A stretch of 16,788 nt of DNA from an uncultured Eubacteriales bacterium (GCA_934500855.1 CAKSUH010000007.1:1-16788), one strand, 5' to 3'. Counted from the stretch's first letter, positions 1 to 8,202 are shown. Program-made: numbers and translations. The notes: generated from the letters alone by a model not told the origin.

Positions 1-47
<47 letters not shown>

Positions 48-52
48 AAGGC

Positions 53-81
53 ATTGTACACGACCCGTCCCTCCTTGTCAA
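53..81 (-). promoter_or_regulatory. Strong leftward sigma-A promoter
   Basis: Read on the minus strand, a perfect -35 TTGACA (81-76) is followed by a 17-base spacer and a -10 TACAAT (58-53), five of six to consensus. Predicted initiation falls about at 45-47, at the edge of the GTCT repeat. A second TTGACA lies at 49-44, at the repeat boundary. The promoter points away from the GH2 gene, so it serves a gene left of the window that is not visible. Confidence 0.7.
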
Positions 82-223
82 GCGTTTTTTGTAAATCTTT
101 GCTTTTGGAATGTCTGATTTATGATACCATATGTCGCGGAAAATTGTTATGAGTTTTTTGCGCGTAAATTTTAATGTTTTTGCATTGTGACGCTCTTGCA
201 CAAATACCGAGGCTCGATTTTGG
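82..223. other. Non-coding stretch downstream of the GH2 gene
   Basis: This AT-richer stretch lies between the GH2 stop codon and the leftward promoter. I see no convincing ORF and no classical hairpin plus T-tract terminator for the minus-strand gene. Nothing else in it could be assigned. Confidence 0.5.
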
Positions 224-2380
224 TCATTTTACCGATTCCGTATCCTGATTCAAAACCTTTTTCCACGGCTTGTGAACCGAGACGCAATACCGCAGCTCGT
301 AGACATTGGAGTATCCCTCCGGACTTTCGAGCGTCAGAATGACCTGCTCCGCGTCGGTTTTCGGAAGCACGACCCGAACCGTGTTCCCTCGCGTGTTTCC
401 GTTTGCGGGCGCAGAAGTCTCCCATGACTCCAGCGTCTTTCGCCAGTCTCCGACCGAAACCGTTGCCGTCACGCGTCCGCACTGTTCTTCGGGCGTGTCG
501 TTGTGAAACCACAACTCGGCTTCAAATGTTTCGCCGCCGCGCCAACGGTACTTCTCAATCCGCGCCGTAAACAGCACGGGAGACAGCGCGCGCCGCACCG
601 CGTAGTATGCGGGCTTCGGTTTTGCGGGGTAGGCAACAATGCTGTTGTTTGCCGCCGTCATCCACGGCTCGTTGAAGCACCAGTTCAGGCACATGGAGCA
701 GTGCTTCCACTGCCGCCGCGCCTCTTCAAAGATTGCCTGATAGCCCGCGCACTGGAGGCGATCGGACTGTGCAATCAGCTCTTCCAAGGTATCGGCTTTG
801 CCAAAGTATTCTTCCAGCGTCGGCAGACAGAGCCAGGTATCCGCCCCCCACGCGCCAAATCCGTGATGTACCGTCCATGCGGGCGTTTCGCGCGGCGGGA
901 ACAGCTCTTCTTTCGGGATCGCGCGCCGCAGGTTCTCCACCGGGGAGACGGACGGAACGCCGAACTCCGCATAGGCGGTCAGGTCACTGTTCCGGAACAC
1001 GCCGAACACCTCGCCGCCCCCGTCCGGATCGTGGAACCGGTAGCCGCCGTGCCCCATCCCCACAAGCGGAGAGGTCGGCAAAAACGGGCGGTCGTAATCC
1101 AATTCGTAGCACAGCTTGTTCAGCAGACGCAGGACATGGGACTGGTCGTCCATCCCCGACCACGAGTTGAACAGCTCGTTCCCGCCGCACCAGAGCGCCA
1201 GGCAGGGGTGCGCGCGCAGGCGCAGAATTGCCGCCGTTGCCTCCTGCTCCAGCACCTGCATATAATGCGCCCCGTCGCGGTAATCGTTGCAGGCAAGCAT
1301 GAATTCCTGCCAGACCAGGATGCCGAGACGGTCGCAGAGATCGTAAAAGCAGTCCTTCGCCGGTCCCGCACCGCCCCAAACACGCAAAAGGTTCATGTTC
1401 GCGTCCCGCGCAAGCGAGAGGAGCGTTTCGTACCGTGCGGAATCCACCGCGCCGGGGAACAGATCGGGGTTGACCAAGTTGGAGCCCTTTGCCATGATCC
1501 GCCTTCCGTTCAGCTCAACCGTTGCGGGGGCATCGTAGCGCGATTTCGGAAACTGCTTCGGATCCCCTGCCCCGACATTGCGCACCAGCCGCAGGCGCCG
1601 GAAGCCAACCGTCCCCGTGCGCACATCTCCCGCACTGCGGATCTCCCAACGGTAAAGCGCCGCCTCGCCCTGCCCGTTACACCACCACAGGCGCGGATGC
1701 TCCACGGTGATCTCCCGCGCGTCCCCGCGATAGACTTCCCCGCCGTCGGGGTCATAGAGCGCCGTTTCGCAAGGGGTTTCGCAGGTGAACGCAAAGCGCA
1801 CCGTGCCCATCTCCATCGCCTCATCCAACTCCGCGCGGACCTCGGCATTCGTCACCGTGCAGGCGTTCCGCGTTTCGATGTACGCGTCCTCCCACATTCC
1901 CGACACCAGCAGGCGCGGATTCCAGTCCCAGCCGTAGCAGACGGGCGGCTTGCAGCTGTCCGCCGCCTCGTCCCGCGTGCCGGGCTCGCCCCGTCCGCTT
2001 TTAGGATGCGGAAGAATTCGCACCGCAAGCAGGTCGTTCTCCCCGCAGAGGCGGTCGGTCAGGTCGGTTTCCGTGATGCGGTACATCCCCTCATAGCTGT
2101 CGAGCAGAACGCCGTTCAGCCTGATCTCGTAGCGGTAGTCGATGCCGCGGCTGACGAACACGACCCGCTCCCCTGCCGCGCGCTCATACTGCAGGATCGC
2201 GCTGTATTCCCATTCGTCGTTCTCAAGCGCCTCAAACGCGCGGCAGTTGTCCGCATACTGCACATCTCCCCAACCCTTTGCCGCCGCATAGTCCTGCTGG
2301 ATGCACCCCGGAACCGTTGTCGCAAAAGCGCCGTCGTTTTTGGTCAGGTTTCGTCCCTGCCAGTTCTGTCTGAATTTCAT
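224..2380 (-). CDS. Glycoside hydrolase family 2, beta-mannosidase-like
   Basis: This 718-residue protein has the GH2 layout: an N-terminal sugar-binding jelly roll (about 1-170, with the mannosidase-type motif CYGWDWNPRL), an Ig-like domain (PRLWWCNGQGEAALY), a TIM barrel (about 285-560) and a C-terminal beta domain. The barrel carries LLRVWGGAG, then the acid/base Glu402 in LWCGGNELFN, and the probable nucleophile Glu472 in AYAEFGVPS. These motifs favour exo-beta-mannosidase over beta-galactosidase or beta-glucuronidase, but substrate is inferred. It is somewhat shorter than common bacterial beta-mannosidases (roughly 800 or more residues). There is no signal peptide, so it should act in the cytoplasm on imported glycosides. 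The start gives a natural GH2 N-terminus (MKFRQNWQ), though the ribosome site is weak. It lies 21 bases after the lipoprotein gene and is probably co-transcribed with it. Confidence 0.88.
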   Translation of the reverse strand: MKFRQNWQGRNLTKNDGAFATTVPGCIQQDYAAAKGWGDVQYADNCRAFEALENDEWEYSAILQYERAAGERVVFVSRGIDYRYEIRLNGVLLDSYEGMYRITETDLTDRLCGENDLLAVRILPHPKSGRGEPGTRDEAADSCKPPVCYGWDWNPRLLVSGMWEDAYIETRNACTVTNAEVRAELDEAMEMGTVRFAFTCETPCETALYDPDGGEVYRGDAREITVEHPRLWWCNGQGEAALYRWEIRSAGDVRTGTVGFRRLRLVRNVGAGDPKQFPKSRYDAPATVELNGRRIMAKGSNLVNPDLFPGAVDSARYETLLSLARDANMNLLRVWGGAGPAKDCFYDLCDRLGILVWQEFMLACNDYRDGAHYMQVLEQEATAAILRLRAHPCLALWCGGNELFNSWSGMDDQSHVLRLLNKLCYELDYDRPFLPTSPLVGMGHGGYRFHDPDGGGEVFGVFRNSDLTAYAEFGVPSVSPVENLRRAIPKEELFPPRETPAWTVHHGFGAWGADTWLCLPTLEEYFGKADTLEELIAQSDRLQCAGYQAIFEEARRQWKHCSMCLNWCFNEPWMTAANNSIVAYPAKPKPAYYAVRRALSPVLFTARIEKYRWRGGETFEAELWFHNDTPEEQCGRVTATVSVGDWRKTLESWETSAPANGNTRGNTVRVVLPKTDAEQVILTLESPEGYSNVYELRYCVSVHKPWKKVLNQDTESVK

Positions 2381-2401
2381 ATCGTTTCGTTTTTCCGCAG
2401 G

Positions 2402-4603
2402 TTAATCCTGTTTGTGTTCGTCAAAATATTTTTGGAAGTCGCCCAGTTTCTCGCCCTCCGGTATGAATGGAAGCGGGATTTCCGCCGTTCCGAAGCCCGA
2501 AACGATGATCTTCTTCACGCTCCCGGAATCCACAAGCCAACGGTTTCCGAAGGGGTATTTATCGGTCGGACTCATGCGATACCAGAAAGCGAACACATTC
2601 TGCGGCACGCTTGCGTAGCCCGTCTCCTGCCATCCGACAATGTTCATCGGCCAGAGCACCGTTTCGGGATTCACCGTCTGATAGAATGCAAGGGACGCGC
2701 CCTCGTAGCCGTGGTGCGCCACCTGCACGATGTCGCTTTTCAGCTCCGATGCAGGCAGATCCGCCAGCATCCGATCCGCCGTCAGCCTGCCCATGTCGGC
2801 TAAGAACAGGATTCGCTGACCGCCCGCCGTCACGCGGATGACCGTGCTGGTCTCGTTGAGATCATCGGTCAGGGTCGGGTACAGATCCTCCTGCGTATAG
2901 AGAACATCCACGCGGATGCCTGCCACCGTGAAGCCAAGTCCCGTGTGGAGCGCTCCGTAGCGCACCGCGTCCTTCCATCTGCCCATTGCCGTATCAAGCG
3001 ACTTCTTGATGTCGGTCAGCCACTGCGCGTCGCCCGAACGCTGTGAGAAGTGGTAATAGAACGCCCGCACGGAAACCTCGGAGGCATATTTCTCCGAGAA
3101 CGCGAGCATTGCGCCGTAGTGGTCACCGTGCAGATGCGAGATGTACCACCCCGCAATCACGGGCGTCTGCCCCGCAGGCGTGTTCTCGCGCAGGAGCGTA
3201 TAGATGCGGTCGGCTTCGGTTTCGGTATTGTAACCGCCGTCAAGAATAAAGAACTCCCCGTTTGTCCCCCGGAACACATAGGACATTCCGCCGTTGAGTT
3301 TGGAATTCCTGTTGTCGATCTCCAACTGCCACAGGCGCGGCGTTCCGGTTTCGGTCTCGGGTGCGCGTTCGGGCGTGCGGTTCGTTCCCGCCTGCTCCGC
3401 ATAGATCCGGGTGCGCCCCGACTGCGCGGAGAAGGAAACATACACCGTTGCGTGCTCTCCGCCATACAGGACATAGCGGTTTCCGCCGAGCGTTTCCGCA
3501 CGGGTCTCGGCAAAGCCCGCTTCTGTCAGCTTTGCGAGGTAGCCCTCGTAGTCGCTCGGCGCAGTTCCGTCGTAGACCATCACGCAGGACGCGGCATTTT
3601 CGTTATATCCGCCTGTCAGCGACCCCGCCCCGAATGCGGGAACGGTTGCGAGCCATTTCTTTCCGTCAAATCCGTTGTTTTCCGTCACGGCATAGACCTC
3701 CCCAAAACACAGGTCCCCCTTCAGGGTCCCCTTTTTCGCCTGCCGGAGCATTTCGCAGAATGCCCGCACGGCGTTGTACAGTCTTTCATCGTCGGTTGCA
3801 ACCACCGTTATTTTTCCGTCCGCCACACCGATGCGGTAGGACGGTGCGGTCAGCGCGTCCATTGCCGTGCGGCTCGCGGCGCGATTGGTAGCGCCGATGA
3901 GAATTTCGGTCTTTCCCGCCTCGTCCCCGCCCGTGTTATCCAACAGGAGCGTGATGCGCCCCATGCCGAGGTCGCCTCGCAGGGAATCGAATGTCTCCGC
4001 AATTTTCGACCGCGTATCTGCTGACACGCCGTCGTCCACACTCCCGGGACAGGTAAAGCGACCGATTTTTGTCAATGTCAGAATATCGTCTCCGCCCTGG
4101 ACGGAAAGGTCGGTGCGCACGACGGAAATGTTCCCGTCCGCGGCGCGCCATGTGCCGGTCAGGGTCTCCACGGCTTTGGCGAGCAGGGCGTCATTGGAAG
4201 CAACGAGGAGCACCTTGTCGCCCTCAAAGGCAATGCGCCATTCCGTATCCCCCAGTACCGCGATGGCGGTTTCGGAGGCTTTGCGCGCGGTGGCGCCGAG
4301 CAGGATTTCCTTTTTCTGCTCCGGGTATTTTGCGGTATCGTCGGTCACGCGCGTGGGTGTTTTCCCCGTAACGGCGCTGACAGCGTCCGCAAGTCTTGCG
4401 CTCAGGCGGGTCACAACTGCGGTTGCATTGGCGGGAACTACGATTCTGTAGTCCTCCCTGCCGCCGAACAGGCTGACCGTTTCGGTTGCGTTTCCGCCCG
4501 TTTGCGTATCCGTTCCCGTGTCCGCTCCCGCAGGCGTTTTCGGCTTGCAGGAGGCGACAAAAAGAAGCAGAATTGCAAGAAACAGGCAAACCCTTTTTTT
4601 CAT
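2402..4603 (-). CDS. Lipoprotein with duplicated N-terminal module and ComEC-like metallo-beta-lactamase domain
   Basis: The 733-residue protein starts with a lipoprotein signal (MKKRVCLFL, lipobox VASC at about 16-19) and a Thr/Gly-rich linker, so it should be anchored outside the membrane. Two related modules follow, about 45-160 and 165-290. Each contains EILLGAT or EILIGAT, then an A-S-x-T-A stretch, and ends in an I-x-V-V-A-(S/T)-(N/D)-D type strand with a following A-V segment. They resemble small modules seen near carbohydrate-active enzymes in Clostridia; I cannot name the family. The C-terminal domain has the metal motif His490-Leu-His492-Gly-Asp494-His495, LADMG with Asp603, and AHHG (His630-631), typical of ComEC/Rec2-type MBL hydrolases. 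I chose the start at 4603 over an in-frame ATG at 4633 because AAAGGAAAGG precedes it and the signal peptide begins there. Substrate is unknown; it sits directly before the GH2 gene. Confidence 0.82.
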   Translation of the reverse strand: MKKRVCLFLAILLLFVASCKPKTPAGADTGTDTQTGGNATETVSLFGGREDYRIVVPANATAVVTRLSARLADAVSAVTGKTPTRVTDDTAKYPEQKKEILLGATARKASETAIAVLGDTEWRIAFEGDKVLLVASNDALLAKAVETLTGTWRAADGNISVVRTDLSVQGGDDILTLTKIGRFTCPGSVDDGVSADTRSKIAETFDSLRGDLGMGRITLLLDNTGGDEAGKTEILIGATNRAASRTAMDALTAPSYRIGVADGKITVVATDDERLYNAVRAFCEMLRQAKKGTLKGDLCFGEVYAVTENNGFDGKKWLATVPAFGAGSLTGGYNENAASCVMVYDGTAPSDYEGYLAKLTEAGFAETRAETLGGNRYVLYGGEHATVYVSFSAQSGRTRIYAEQAGTNRTPERAPETETGTPRLWQLEIDNRNSKLNGGMSYVFRGTNGEFFILDGGYNTETEADRIYTLLRENTPAGQTPVIAGWYISHLHGDHYGAMLAFSEKYASEVSVRAFYYHFSQRSGDAQWLTDIKKSLDTAMGRWKDAVRYGALHTGLGFTVAGIRVDVLYTQEDLYPTLTDDLNETSTVIRVTAGGQRILFLADMGRLTADRMLADLPASELKSDIVQVAHHGYEGASLAFYQTVNPETVLWPMNIVGWQETGYASVPQNVFAFWYRMSPTDKYPFGNRWLVDSGSVKKIIVSGFGTAEIPLPFIPEGEKLGDFQKYFDEHKQD

Positions 4604-4641
4604 AGACGCCTTTCCTTTCTTTTGCAAATTCAAAAAAAGAC

Positions 4642-4670
4642 TTGTTTTTGTGTGCGAAATCGTGTATAAT
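4642..4670 (+). promoter_or_regulatory. Promoter for the AraC gene at 4701
   Basis: A perfect -10 TATAAT (4665-4670) lies 17 bases after TTGTTT (4642-4647), a weak -35. It sits 30 bases before the ATG of the rightward AraC gene, in the 97-base gap shared with the leftward lipoprotein gene. A poor -35 with a perfect -10 fits a promoter helped by an activator. I found no equally clear promoter for the leftward unit. Confidence 0.65.
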
Positions 4671-4700
4671 GGAAAAAAAGACGAAAGGAGCGCGGGAAAT

Positions 4701-5603
4701 ATGGAGAAGAAAGCGGTTCGTGCGGAGCGTGAAACCGACAGTCACGGCAAGCGGATTCTATACGACATCTTTGCCCACACACACACCGATTTTGAGGATC
4801 GGGTTCGTCCGCACACGCACACCTACTTTGAAATCATTCTGATTGAAGAAGGCGTGGGCGCGGACACCTGCGGCAACGCACCGATTTACGCGGTTGCGGG
4901 CGATGTTGTGTTCATTGCGCCGAACGCGATTCACAATCTTTACCACGCGCCCGAGTTCGGAAAATACCGCAGCATTGTGGTGAAGTTCTCCCCGCTGTTT
5001 CTCTACCCTTTGGACGCAACGCAATCGGACATTGACAGCCTGTTCACCACGCCTTGCTTCAAGCTCCCCGTAAATCTGTTCCGCAAGGAAAGCGCCGAGG
5101 CAGCCCGGCTCGGGGAAATGATACGCGGGGTCTATGGGGAGTGTTCCGAAAAGCAACTGGGTTACGAACTGGCGCTCCGTGCAAAGCTTTCGGAATTATA
5201 CCTCTTTCTGGTTCGCCTGCTTGCGCGCGTACCGGCGGTCTCCGCGCCGACAACGGAGCGGCTGACCGACGACAGCACGATGAAGCTGAAGTCGGCGCTC
5301 TCCTACATGGAACAGAACTACGCCTACAACATTTCGATGCAGGAGGTTGCCGAGCAGGTTGGCATGGACTACTACCAATTCTCGCGCTTCTTCCGCCGCA
5401 TGACGAACAAGAAGTTCAACGAATATTTATCGGAACTTCGTCTCTCCCGCGCCAAAAAGATGCTTCTGACCGATGACAAGACGGTTTCCGAGGTTGCGAT
5501 GGAATGCGGATTTGACTATCTTTCCTACTTCTCCGACAAATTCAAAAAGCTCTACGGCATTGCCCCGCAGGACTTTCGGAAGAAATATAGAGGGAAGGAA
5601 TAG
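4701..5603 (+). CDS. AraC-family transcriptional regulator
   Basis: This 300-residue regulator has an N-terminal AraC-type cupin domain (about 20-110), with HTHTYFEIILIEEG and the turn AGDVVFIAPNAIHNL, suited to bind a sugar-like effector. The C-terminal DNA-binding domain (about 195-297) has two helix-turn-helices: ISMQEVAEQVGMDYYQFSRF, and KTVSEVAMECGFDYLSYFSD followed by F-K-K-L-Y-G-I-A-P-Q-D-F-R. The start at 4701 was chosen because AAAGGAG (4684-4690) is 10 bases upstream and a perfect -10 lies before it; the open frame extends further upstream but overlaps the promoter. It is divergent from the lipoprotein/GH2 unit and convergent with the solute-binding protein gene, so control of either or both is likely. 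Effector and target sites are unknown. Confidence 0.93.
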   Translation: MEKKAVRAERETDSHGKRILYDIFAHTHTDFEDRVRPHTHTYFEIILIEEGVGADTCGNAPIYAVAGDVVFIAPNAIHNLYHAPEFGKYRSIVVKFSPLFLYPLDATQSDIDSLFTTPCFKLPVNLFRKESAEAARLGEMIRGVYGECSEKQLGYELALRAKLSELYLFLVRLLARVPAVSAPTTERLTDDSTMKLKSALSYMEQNYAYNISMQEVAEQVGMDYYQFSRFFRRMTNKKFNEYLSELRLSRAKKMLLTDDKTVSEVAMECGFDYLSYFSDKFKKLYGIAPQDFRKKYRGKE

Positions 5604-5610
5604 GAAGACC

Positions 5611-5656
5611 TTGGAGGCGCAGGGAGACCCCTTGAAAGGGGCTCCCTACCCTCCAA
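5611..5656. repeat. Long near-perfect hairpin without T-tract
   Basis: Three nested arm pairs match exactly: TTGGAGG (5611-5617) with CCTCCAA (5650-5656), AGGGAG (5621-5626) with CTCCCT (5642-5647), and CCCCTT (5628-5633) with AAGGGG (5636-5641). Short internal loops separate them. No T-run follows on either strand, so this is not a classical terminator. It begins eight bases after the AraC stop and could stabilise the mRNA end or be a dispersed extragenic element. Confidence 0.7.
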
Positions 5657-5675
5657 ACCTCCCTGACCCACCCCG

Positions 5676-5758
5676 AACTTCCCCACACGGCCCCGCCCTG
5701 TACTTTGTGAAAATTTGTTTCGCTTTGTATGGTGCGGGGTCTTGTGGGGAAGTTTTTT
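5676..5758 (+). terminator. Probable rho-independent terminator of the AraC gene
   Basis: AACTTCCCCACA (5676-5687) and TGTGGGGAAGTT (5743-5754) form a perfect 12-bp stem, and CCCCGC (5691-5696) pairs with GCGGGG (5734-5739) inside it. A run of six T (5753-5758) follows on the plus strand. The loop is unusually long (about 37 bases), so the structure is atypical for a simple terminator. Confidence 0.5.
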
Positions 5759-5835
5759 GTCGGTTTGGGAGGTACGAAGTTTTTATATTGTGCGGCTTCG
5801 CGCCCTATGAAAAGCAGTAACCGAAGGATGGGCTG

Positions 5836-7389
5836 TCAGTTCTTTTTGATGGCTTTGAGATCCTCGTAGAGTTTGGCAATGTTCCACTTGGTATGATCCG
5901 ACGCGTACATGGTGGAGAGTTCCTTCGGAGTGCCGAACCGGATGGCTTCGGAAACGAGGGAGTTGGGGTTATCGAGACAGTTGGTAAAGACCTGCTGGAA
6001 GGAAAGGTTTGCGGCAAGGCGGATCATTTCCAACATCCGGATGCACTTGGGGTTATTGAAGGACTGGAGTTTGAGAACTTTTTCGTAATAGACATTGATG
6101 ACAACCTGATTGCTGTACATGGCGAGCAACTCGGTCACAACGCCGGTGGACTTGGGATCGGCAACATTCTGCGGAACCATAACGGAAGTCAGGGAATCCT
6201 TTGTGGAGGTATGGTACTCAATCTGGGTATCGTCCCTCTTCGGGAACGGCAGAACGCCGTAGAAATCCGACATCGTACCCTTGAGGGTCAGGGATTCGCC
6301 CAAGGTCTGCATATAGAACAAAGCTCTGCCCGAAGCGAAGATCGGATTTTCCGATTTTTTCTCATCGCTCCATGATTTGGGCGAATAAATGCTGCCTGTA
6401 TCCCGTCCGTCACGGATGTATTTGATGAAATCCGAAAGTCTTGTCTCTGCGGTTTCGTTCATGGAGTTGGGATAGCTGCGCGTGCCGTCATCCGCTTTGA
6501 CCAGATAGTTGGCTTCAATCGCGTTTGCAAACGCCCGCTGTGCGTGGCAGTTGGTCAAAATGCCGTATACGCGGGTATTTTCGTCGGCATCGGGATCGGT
6601 ATGCACTTTTGCGGCGTATTCCTTCATCAGGGCATAGGTCCATTTGCCTTCCAGCGCGAGGTCATAGAGATCTCCGAGATCATAGGTTTCCGCCATGTTC
6701 TCGTTGAAGAATACGACTTCCATATAATCGTACAGCGTATACGCCAGATCGCCGACCATCATATAGATTGCGCCTTCAAAGTTGCACTCATTGTAGTAGG
6801 CTTCGTTCCACCATCTCTTGGTCAGGTTGATATCATCAAGTTGGGTCAGATCCATCCCCAGTCCCTCAACCGCGAGGTTTGCAAGGTATGCGGAGTGGGT
6901 TGCGATCAGGTCATAGGTGCTCTTACCCGCGAGCGCATTGGTGCGGACGCGACCTTCGAATTCCTTGTTGCCGCCGCGGGTATCCCCTGCTTTCGCCGCC
7001 TGCCATTCGCCGTTGAGCTTTTCCACCTTGATGGTTACATCCGCGCGGGCTTCCACCTGCGAGTTACGAGAATAGATGGCGTTGGCAACATCGTCGCCGC
7101 TGATAGCGGAGGCGCTGTCAAACTCGCCCGCCGTGGATTCGCGGGAAAGAATGATAAAATCGCGGTCAAAGTGATAGGAATCGTCCAAATCGTCGCTGCT
7201 GTCCGCAGGCTTGGTATCGGTCGGAGCATCGGTTTCAGTCGCGCCTGCAGTCCCCGAAGGCTTGGGCGTATCGGGCGTTTTCTTTCCGCATCCCGCCAAA
7301 ATGCCCGCGACAAGCAATGCGCACAGCAGGACACACAACCATCTTGCAAAAAAGCGGTGCACAGAACTTCTGTTTTTCTGTTTCATCAT
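5836..7389 (-). CDS. ABC transporter extracellular solute-binding lipoprotein (family 1, sugar type)
   Basis: This 517-residue protein has a basic N-terminus (MMKQKNRSSVHRFF), a hydrophobic segment and the lipobox LAGC at about 31-34, then an acidic Thr/Pro/Asp linker. The mature part has features of sugar-binding family 1 proteins, for example VVFFNENMAETYDLGDLYDL followed by GKWTYALMKEYA, and a late stretch with PFPKRDD. It should be anchored outside the membrane and pass an oligosaccharide or glycoside to an ABC permease. No permease or ATPase gene is adjacent, so its partners must be encoded elsewhere or be shared. The start is supported by AGGAGG just upstream; the second of two adjacent ATGs is equally possible. 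An extended -10 promoter precedes it. The ligand cannot be told from sequence. Confidence 0.87.
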   Translation of the reverse strand: MMKQKNRSSVHRFFARWLCVLLCALLVAGILAGCGKKTPDTPKPSGTAGATETDAPTDTKPADSSDDLDDSYHFDRDFIILSRESTAGEFDSASAISGDDVANAIYSRNSQVEARADVTIKVEKLNGEWQAAKAGDTRGGNKEFEGRVRTNALAGKSTYDLIATHSAYLANLAVEGLGMDLTQLDDINLTKRWWNEAYYNECNFEGAIYMMVGDLAYTLYDYMEVVFFNENMAETYDLGDLYDLALEGKWTYALMKEYAAKVHTDPDADENTRVYGILTNCHAQRAFANAIEANYLVKADDGTRSYPNSMNETAETRLSDFIKYIRDGRDTGSIYSPKSWSDEKKSENPIFASGRALFYMQTLGESLTLKGTMSDFYGVLPFPKRDDTQIEYHTSTKDSLTSVMVPQNVADPKSTGVVTELLAMYSNQVVINVYYEKVLKLQSFNNPKCIRMLEMIRLAANLSFQQVFTNCLDNPNSLVSEAIRFGTPKELSTMYASDHTKWNIAKLYEDLKAIKKN

Positions 7390-7418
7390 CGTTTCCTCCT
7401 GTTGAAAACTGTAGCTTT

Positions 7419-7427
7419 ATTATACCA
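7419..7427 (-). promoter_or_regulatory. Extended -10 promoter of the solute-binding protein gene
   Basis: On the minus strand the sequence TGGTATAAT (7427-7419) is an extended -10 with a perfect TATAAT hexamer. The hexamer 17 bases upstream (TAGCTT) is a poor -35. The -10 lies about 30 bases before the ATG. A missing -35 suggests an activator, which fits the AraC genes on either side. Confidence 0.65.
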
Positions 7428-7446
7428 TTCGCGGCAGGCAAAAGCT

Positions 7447-8077
7447 ATGATTTTTTTGCGCATAGCCTTTCATTTTTTTGCTAACCTGCTGCAGGGAGCC
7501 GGCGATGTCGCGCAGGCAAACTCCGACCGCATGGGCAACACCATTCTGCTCAAAGCGGTGGATATGGGGCATCCCGTTCCGTTCACGCCGCCGTCCTTTG
7601 CCAAAAAACCGACCGAGGAACAGCTGAAAAAGCGGATTCACTGCCTTGAAATGCGGGAAAAGATCGATTGCAGCGATTCCCCCGACCCGTTTCTGCTTTG
7701 TGACGAGCCGGAAAAGTTGCTGTCGCTTGCAAAATTCATGATCTACGAGCAGAACCCCCTCCCATCGCCCGACTGTATCCGCGCCGTGGCGGCAATGTTC
7801 TTCTCTTTCCTCAAAGCGCCCGAACAGACAAAATCCGACCCCGAAAGGCAGGACAGCACGCATCGCGGCAAAGCCGGAATATGTGCGTTTTTTCCTGAAG
7901 GAATCGGATATGCCGTTGGAAGAAATCGTGAATTCGGTCGGCTACGAACACCGAAACGGACCGGTAACCGCCTTTCGGAAGAAATACGGCATGACCCCAA
8001 CCGCCTGCCGCAAAGCCGTGCAGAAAACAGCCTCCGATTCGGCGCAGACGGAAGAAAGAGAAAAAACGGAGTCGTAA
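7447..8077 (+). pseudogene. Decayed AraC-type regulator gene
   Basis: Two reading frames carry pieces of what looks like one regulator. The first (about 7447-7850) gives a stretch ending in LLSLAKFMIYEQNPLPSP and CIRAVAAMFFSFLKAPE. It resembles a sensor or linker region, but I cannot assign it firmly. The frame then shifts by +1. From about 7850 to the stop at 8077 it encodes FLKESDMPLEEIVNSVGYEH, then a conserved F-R-K-K-Y-G-M-T-P-T-A-C-R-K end, a good match to the second helix-turn-helix of AraC proteins. The first helix-turn-helix is absent, so a deletion with frame change is likely. There is no good ribosome site or full N-terminal domain. It is divergent from the solute-binding protein gene, where a dedicated regulator would be expected. 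Confidence 0.65.
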
Positions 8078-8091
8078 AGCAAACAGAAAAA

Positions 8092-8115
8092 GTCCCGTAC
8101 CGCGCGGTACGGGAC
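8092..8115 (-). terminator. Perfect 24-base palindrome, possible second terminator of the kdgK unit
   Basis: GTCCCGTACCGC (8092-8103) is followed at once by its exact complement GCGGTACGGGAC (8104-8115). On the minus strand the hairpin is followed by TTTTT, so it can act as a backup terminator for the kdgK transcript, 58 bases beyond the main one. It also lies just after the AraC pseudogene on the plus strand, where no T-run follows. Confidence 0.5.
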
Positions 8116-8172
8116 AGACTGACCGCAGGATATCGGGACACCCCCTGCAGTGTGCAACAAAATTTCGCATTG

Positions 8173-8202
8173 AAAAAGGGGCTTTTTCACAGCCCCCTTT
8201 TT
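8173..8202 (-). terminator. Rho-independent terminator after kdgK
   Basis: AAAAAGGGGCT (8173-8183) pairs with AGCCCCCTTTTT (8191-8202) with one bulged C and a seven-base loop. Read on the minus strand, the hairpin ends in a T5 run. It begins eight bases after the kdgK stop codon. Because the A and T tracts are symmetric, it could also work on the plus strand. Confidence 0.85.

Larger units (their letters stand above)
5604..5835. other. Intergenic region with two large hairpins
   Basis: This gap separates the convergent AraC and solute-binding protein genes. It holds the long hairpin at 5611-5656 and the larger inverted repeat plus T-tract at 5676-5758, listed separately. The remainder (5759-5835) shows no coding sequence or clear terminator for the minus-strand gene. 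Confidence 0.6.

Noticed and set aside
503..2803. 766-codon plus-strand open frame opposite the GH2 and lipoprotein genes
   Set aside because: It is antisense to two genes with intact catalytic motifs, lacks recognisable domains and is rich in Arg/Pro/His, as expected for a shadow frame in GC-rich DNA.
5473..5820. 115-codon open frame after the AraC gene
   Set aside because: It begins inside AraC in another frame and runs through the hairpin region; its Pro-rich product has no family features.
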